NCBI RefSeq assembly: GCF_001428335.1
Contig: NZ_LMSG01000001.1
Location: forward strand, 568,822 to 632,821
DNA length: 64,000 nucleotides
Reading direction: 5' to 3'
Origin: Arthrobacter sp. Soil762
Lineage (GTDB): Bacteria; Actinomycetota; Actinomycetes; Actinomycetales; Micrococcaceae
Both the position numbers and the translations under genes were made by a program. Under the pieces are notes generated by a model. It was not told the origin of the DNA. It did not search any database and worked only from the letters and a program-made list of their open reading frames with translations. This document shows positions 60,335-64,000 of the stretch, piece after piece; position 1 is the stretch's first letter; each line of letters opens with the position of its first letter.

Positions 60335-61301
60335 GGTCAAAGGCTGGGAGGACCTCTCCGGACTCCTGCCACAGTCACGCGGCTGGATGCACTCCGGTGT
60401 CGCAGTCCTCAGCGACGGCAGAGTCCTCTGCGCCCACCCGGAAGGCCGCGACCTGTTGGTCATCGATCCTTCGGGTCGCTCCGAAACCATACCAACGTCC
60501 CTGACCGAAATGCACAGCATTTTCACCTGCCAACGCGACGGCGAGGAAGTCATCGCCGTGGCCGACCCCGGGCACCGCTTCGTCGAGGATCCCGCCGACA
60601 CATCGGCCTACGCCGATCACTTCTCGCCCGGGCGCGCAGTGATCCTGAACAGGGACGGAAGCGTCCTCCTGGAACTGAAATGCCCGCCACTGCTGGACTA
60701 TGCACTTGAGTCATGGCGCCCGACGTCGATCGCCGTCGACGACTCCCGATACACCGATAGCGGTGACATCTGGGTAGCCGACGGGTACGGCGCCAGCCTG
60801 GTGCACCGTTTCGACGCCTCGGGCCGCTATCTCGGAACTCGGGACGGCGCAGAAACGGGCACCGCCTTCGCCTGCCCGCACGGGATAATGCTGCGGACCG
60901 ACCATGGGCGCCTCGAAATCTACGTGGCGGACCGCACCAACTGCAGAATCGTCGTCATGGACCGGAGCGGAATACAGCCGCGGATCCTGGGCGAAGGAGT
61001 CCTGGACAGCCCGTCCTCGCTCGTGCTCGTGGAGAACCGGATCTACGTTACCGAACTCTTCGGCGGAGTCGCGAGGTTCGACGGCGATGCATTCACCCGC
61101 GTTCTGGAACGGGCCCGGCCCCGGTCGAACGAGGACGATGCCTGGCCCAACCGTCGCGTTCCCGGGGGCCTGAACGGACCGGTTGTGGACCCGGGCTTCT
61201 TCAACAGCCCCCACGGAATCGCCGCCGACGGCCACTGGCTCTACGTCACCGAGTGGTTCATCGGCGGGCGGCTCAGCCGTCTGTCACTCACGCAGTACTA
61301 A
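60327..61301 (+). CDS. SMP-30/NHL beta-propeller-like protein
   Basis: 324 residues, likely a six-bladed propeller. Repeated blade-like motifs: RPTSIAVDDSRYTDSGDIWVADGYG, CPHGIMLRTDHGRLEIYVADRTNCRIVVMD, DSPSSLVLVENRIYVTELFGG and NSPHGIAADGHWLYVTEWF. These carry the conserved Asp/Asn positions of SMP-30/gluconolactonase-type enzymes. TTG 60327 overlaps the P450 stop by 8 bases. No signal peptide. A lactonase or sugar-derivative hydrolase acting on the P450 product is plausible; a binding-only role is possible. Confidence 0.78.
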   Translation: MTEVKGWEDLSGLLPQSRGWMHSGVAVLSDGRVLCAHPEGRDLLVIDPSGRSETIPTSLTEMHSIFTCQRDGEEVIAVADPGHRFVEDPADTSAYADHFSPGRAVILNRDGSVLLELKCPPLLDYALESWRPTSIAVDDSRYTDSGDIWVADGYGASLVHRFDASGRYLGTRDGAETGTAFACPHGIMLRTDHGRLEIYVADRTNCRIVVMDRSGIQPRILGEGVLDSPSSLVLVENRIYVTELFGGVARFDGDAFTRVLERARPRSNEDDAWPNRRVPGGLNGPVVDPGFFNSPHGIAADGHWLYVTEWFIGGRLSRLSLTQY

Positions 61302-61356
61302 ACACACTTCCCCTCAGCGCATCCCACGCGACGACTTTCAGATTGAGAGCAGGACC

Positions 61357-62349
61357 ATGAGCACAACAGAGACCATCTCCGGGCCGATTTCGGACCTCAC
61401 CCTCGAAGAGGCCCATTTCTTTGCCCGCGTCGCGGCGAAAACACACGCGGCCGACGACGTCGTACTCCTCACCCTCCGGCACCAGGACGGCGAAGACCTT
61501 CCGCCGTGGCGTCCCGGCGCCCACATCGATCTGGTCCTTTCCAACGGCCTGACGCGGCAGTACTCCCTCTGCGGCGATCCGGCAGATCGGAGCAGCTACG
61601 TCGTTGGTGTCCTCAATGCGCCCAACAGCCGCGGCGGCTCGCGGTTCGTTCACGAGTCACTGGCCACCGGCGATTCGGTGACCGTCCGCGGTCCGCGGAA
61701 CCACTTCCGGCTGGTCGATGCCCCCAGCTACCTGTTCGTCGCCGGTGGCATCGGAATCACGCCCATTGCCGCGATGATCCGCGAAGTACAGCAGCAGGGG
61801 AAGCCGTGGACGCTTGTCTACGGAGGCCGGACACTTTCCTCCATGGCCTTCAGGGATGAGCTGACCGCCTACGGCACCCGAACCACCCTGTGGCCCCAGG
61901 ACCAGAAGGGGATCATCGATCTGCCCACGGCCCTGGGCTCCCCGGACTGCCACACAGCCGTCTACACCTGCGGTCCGGAACCGCTCCTGGCCGCCGTCGA
62001 GGCAATCTGTGCCGAGAAGTGGCCCTCCGGGTCCCTGCACCTGGAACGGTTCACGGCAAAGAAGGTGGACACCGCGCACGATGTGGCGTTCGAAATCGAA
62101 CTGGCAACGAGCGGCGTGCGGCTGACCGTCCCGGCGGATAAATCCGTCCTGAGTGTTCTCGAAGAAGCCGGCACACGCATCCTTTCCTCCTGCGGCGAAG
62201 GGACCTGCGGTACCTGCGAAACCACGGTCATCGAGGGAACCATCGACCACCGCGACTCCGTCCTCACCCTCGAAGAAAAAGCCGAGAACAGCTGCATGAT
62301 GGTCTGCGTCTCCCGCGCCACCTGCCCCGTGCTGGTGCTGGACCTCTAA
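61357..62349 (+). CDS. Phthalate-dioxygenase-type reductase with C-terminal [2Fe-2S] ferredoxin
   Basis: 330 residues. FMN/flavin domain with GAHIDLVLSNGLTRQYSLCGDP; NAD-binding domain with FVAGGIGITPIAAMIREVQ and AVYTCGPEPLLAAVEAI; C-terminal plant-type ferredoxin with CGEGTCGTCETTVIEG and a fourth Cys in CMMVCVSRA. This order (reductase then ferredoxin) is the PDR/VanB type and lets a single protein pass NADH electrons to an oxygenase. Being last in the P450 operon it is the obvious redox partner, making a two-component system like known O-demethylating P450 pairs. Confidence 0.93.
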   Translation: MSTTETISGPISDLTLEEAHFFARVAAKTHAADDVVLLTLRHQDGEDLPPWRPGAHIDLVLSNGLTRQYSLCGDPADRSSYVVGVLNAPNSRGGSRFVHESLATGDSVTVRGPRNHFRLVDAPSYLFVAGGIGITPIAAMIREVQQQGKPWTLVYGGRTLSSMAFRDELTAYGTRTTLWPQDQKGIIDLPTALGSPDCHTAVYTCGPEPLLAAVEAICAEKWPSGSLHLERFTAKKVDTAHDVAFEIELATSGVRLTVPADKSVLSVLEEAGTRILSSCGEGTCGTCETTVIEGTIDHRDSVLTLEEKAENSCMMVCVSRATCPVLVLDL

Positions 62350-62367
62350 CCTTCCTGCCGCCCAGTT

Positions 62368-62405
62368 AAGCGGACGACGGCGGGACCTCCCGCCGTCGTC
62401 CGTTT
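62368..62405. repeat. Copy 12 of the dispersed GC palindrome
   Basis: Arms AAGCGGACGACGGCGGG / CCCGCCGTCGTCCGTTT, ACCT centre, 19 bases after the reductase stop; followed by CCGTTTGGTGCC flank. Confidence 0.9.
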
Positions 62406-62523
62406 CCGTTTGGTGCCTCACCAGGCAGCTGTGCTCTGCACGTCCGGTCCGGTCCAGTAACGCCACGGCTCCGAATCCTTTGTAGAGATCAACAGCGTTA
62501 GGGAACACCAGAGGAAGGCGGGC

Positions 62524-63430
62524 ATGAGCGTTCGGCAGGAACCCGCGACGTGGGCAGCCACGCTGCGGCGGCACATGGTTCCAACCGGGCTGGGCCCGTG
62601 CACGGTGCGTGTCCAGCATGGCACCGGAGGCGTCCGGCACAGCGGAGGTCTATCTTCACGGCGCCGCGGGATCCTGGACCACTTTTGAGCCGCTGCTTTC
62701 CGCAGCTTCGCCCCACGATCGTGTTCTGATTGATCTGCCGGGGTGGGGCGAATCCACCAAGCGTGCCAGGCTGGAACTCTTCGGCATCGAGGCGATGGCA
62801 CGCGCCGTCACTGAGGTGCTGGCCTTGCTCGGCTACCCGCGGTGGAACCTCGTGGGCCACTCCATGGGAGGCTTCCTGGCGTTGCATATAGCCGCGGCAT
62901 GGCCGGAGCGGACCGCGAGCGTCGCCGCCATTTCGGCCACGACATTCGGCGTGTCCGAGGCCGCCCGCGAGCCGCTGCGCAGCGTGTCCCGATTCCCGGC
63001 GTTTGTCGGCATGAGGCTGCTCATGCGCTCACTGGCGGCCCTGGGCCCGGCCGGGCCGGCGCTGGTCCGTGCAATCGGCGCCACACCCGTGATGGGACCG
63101 TTGACGGCACCGCTGTTCGCCGATCCCGCAGGCATATCCGCAGGGGTGATCCGCGGGCTCGGCCGTGACGCCCGGCCGGCCAGCTTCTCCGCGGCTGCCC
63201 GGGCAGTGGCGCACTACGACTTTGACCAGTGGCGCGGCATCCGCTGCCCCGTGCTGGCGACCCGCGGGGACACTGATGTGTTCACGTCTCCTTCCGACCT
63301 GGACCGGCTGGCCGCCACAATTCCGAACGTCCGGACTGTGACGATCCCGCTCTGCGGCCACTTCGCCAACGTCGAGCAGCCGGAACAGGTGCAGCAACTG
63401 CTCGGGGGCCTGTGGACCGACGCGCAGTAG
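62524..63430 (+). pseudogene. Alpha/beta hydrolase gene with a frame break near its start
   Basis: A strong SD GAGGAAGG (62511-62518) precedes ATG 62524, which encodes MSVRQEPATWAATLRRHMVP and GPCTVRVQHGTG, a plausible hydrolase N-terminus. The main frame, EASGTAEVYLHGAAGSWTTF onward, is shifted by one base and has no SD of its own (first starts GTG 62609, ATG 62618). It carries GHSMGGFLALHIAAAWPE and GDTDVFTSPSDLDRL and CGHFANVEQPEQV, all catalytic segments. One extra base near 62625 would explain it. If the later start is used, the protein is 271 residues and intact. Substrate unknown. Confidence 0.7.
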
Positions 63431-63566
63431 TCCGCCTTCCCGGTGATTGCCGGGAGTTCCCGTCGTATTCCCGGCAGAAATTTATGGCCAGGCTGTCGCG
63501 GTTTGACGACCGGGCCCCTGCCACTGCCCTGTGGCTGGCGCTTCTCATTATTGGAGCCCACGCCAA

Positions 63567-63598
63567 CGGACGACGGCGGGACGTCCCGCCGTCGTCCG
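63567..63598. repeat. Copy 13 of the dispersed GC palindrome
   Basis: Fully symmetric copy; half CGGACGACGGCGGGAC. Followed by CTTCCGTCTGGTGCC. It lies in the 310-base stretch 63431-63740 between convergent genes, which otherwise has only the next hairpin. Confidence 0.92.
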
Positions 63599-63682
63599 CT
63601 TCCGTCTGGTGCCTACTGGCTGAAGGGCGCCGTTACGGCGGGTGAACCGGGTCGGTCCAATGCCCCTCACGGAACCACCTCA

Positions 63683-63719
63683 CGACGGAACCCCCCGGGA
63701 GATCCCGGGGGTTCCGTCG
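63683..63719. terminator. Unrelated strong hairpin before the MFS gene end
   Basis: Stem CGACGGAACCCCC / GGGGGTTCCGTCG with a short GGGA/TCCC continuation and one bulged C. Different sequence from the dispersed palindrome. 22 bases beyond the MFS stop at 63741. Confidence 0.7.
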
Positions 63720-63740
63720 TCGTCCGCGTCGGGTAAAAGA

Positions 63741-64000
63741 TCAGACCTCGGCCATTGCCCGTCGGGCCCGGGCGGCCCGCACGAGCCCGCTGGACACGAC
63801 CGCTCCCACGAGCGCGAGCGCCGCGAGCACGATGAACACGATGTGGTAGCCGCCGGCTCCCGGATTCGCATCGAGGATTGCCCCGTAGACGATGAACGCG
63901 AACATCCCGGGTGCATAGCCGACCAGGCAGGCGATTCCGAAGGCGGTGCCGCTGGTCTCCTCAGGGATCCCCACCTCGTCCATCGGCGCCCAGAACACAC
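63741..64000 (-). CDS. MFS transporter, C-terminal end (cut by window edge)
   Basis: 86 residues visible, the frame open through the right edge. Last two transmembrane helices: GTAFGIACLVGYAPGMFAFIVYGAILDANPG and YHIVFIVLAALALVGAVVSSGLV, then a basic cytoplasmic tail (RAARARRAMAEV). The pattern fits the C-terminal half of a 12-helix major facilitator protein. Substrate cannot be assigned from this part. Confidence 0.72.
   Translation of the reverse strand, partial: VFWAPMDEVGIPEETSGTAFGIACLVGYAPGMFAFIVYGAILDANPGAGGYHIVFIVLAALALVGAVVSSGLVRAARARRAMAEV

Noticed and set aside
63431-63740. Possible small gene between the hydrolase and the MFS fragment
   Set aside because: Open frames here run through the palindrome copy and have no conserved-looking sequence or ribosome binding site.

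Overview
The window is high-GC, gene-dense chromosome from an actinobacterium. Gene content (DtxR-type metalloregulator, DUF222/HNH endonuclease, DUF305/DUF6153 copper-type proteins, many sugar ABC importers, arr-type rifamycin gene) and codon usage fit an Arthrobacter/Pseudarthrobacter-like soil member of the Micrococcaceae. No rRNA, tRNA, CRISPR array, prophage or insertion sequence with a transposase was seen.

Layout. 1-3.5 kb: the end of an allantoinase, an orphan winged-helix regulator, a peroxiredoxin, a D-amino-acid PLP enzyme and a cupin remnant. 3.6-10.1 kb: a polyol operon (binding protein, two permeases, zinc polyol dehydrogenase, fructokinase) with a divergent AraC regulator. 10.2-13.8 kb: a frameshifted arr gene, a MmyB-like regulator, a cupin-aldo/keto reductase pair, a decayed flavodoxin and a carboxymuconolactone decarboxylase-like protein. 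13.8-17.8 kb: a DtxR regulator divergent from a multicopper oxidase-ZIP transporter pair. 18-21.6 kb: MOSC and VOC proteins and a TetR/quinone-oxidoreductase pair with clear operators. 21.6-23.6 kb: a DUF222/HNH gene between direct repeats. 23.6-30.1 kb: three GNAT acetyltransferases, a decayed copper locus, a DUF305 lipoprotein, a PEP-synthase-like dikinase and small proteins.

30.2-41.6 kb is a sugar-acid catabolic island: MFS transporter, FCD-GntR regulator, L-fuconate dehydratase, aldehyde dehydrogenase, two FAH-fold enzymes, an SDR and an ABC importer, tied together by a shared operator-like sequence. 41.7-45.5 kb holds a DUF3846 protein, a tiny basic protein, a NYN-domain RNase-like protein, a LacD-like aldolase and a P-loop kinase. 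45.5-53 kb is a second polyol island (SDR, mannitol-type dehydrogenase, CUT2 importer, kinase, LacI regulator). 53-64 kb holds a decayed ABC ATPase, a UTRA-GntR regulator, a third sugar importer and, divergent from it across a LacI gene, a cytochrome P450, an SMP-30/NHL-like protein and a ferredoxin-type reductase. A frameshifted hydrolase and an MFS fragment end the window.

Three themes stand out. First, a long near-perfect palindrome occurs 13 times, at or near the 3' ends of genes. Second, all four binding-protein genes are followed by strong intercistronic hairpins. Third, several genes carry one-base frameshifts or stops, so either real decay or base-calling indels should be considered. 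The most interesting candidate system is the LacI-linked sugar importer plus P450/reductase set at 54.5-62.3 kb, which suggests oxidative processing (for example O-demethylation) of an imported carbohydrate.
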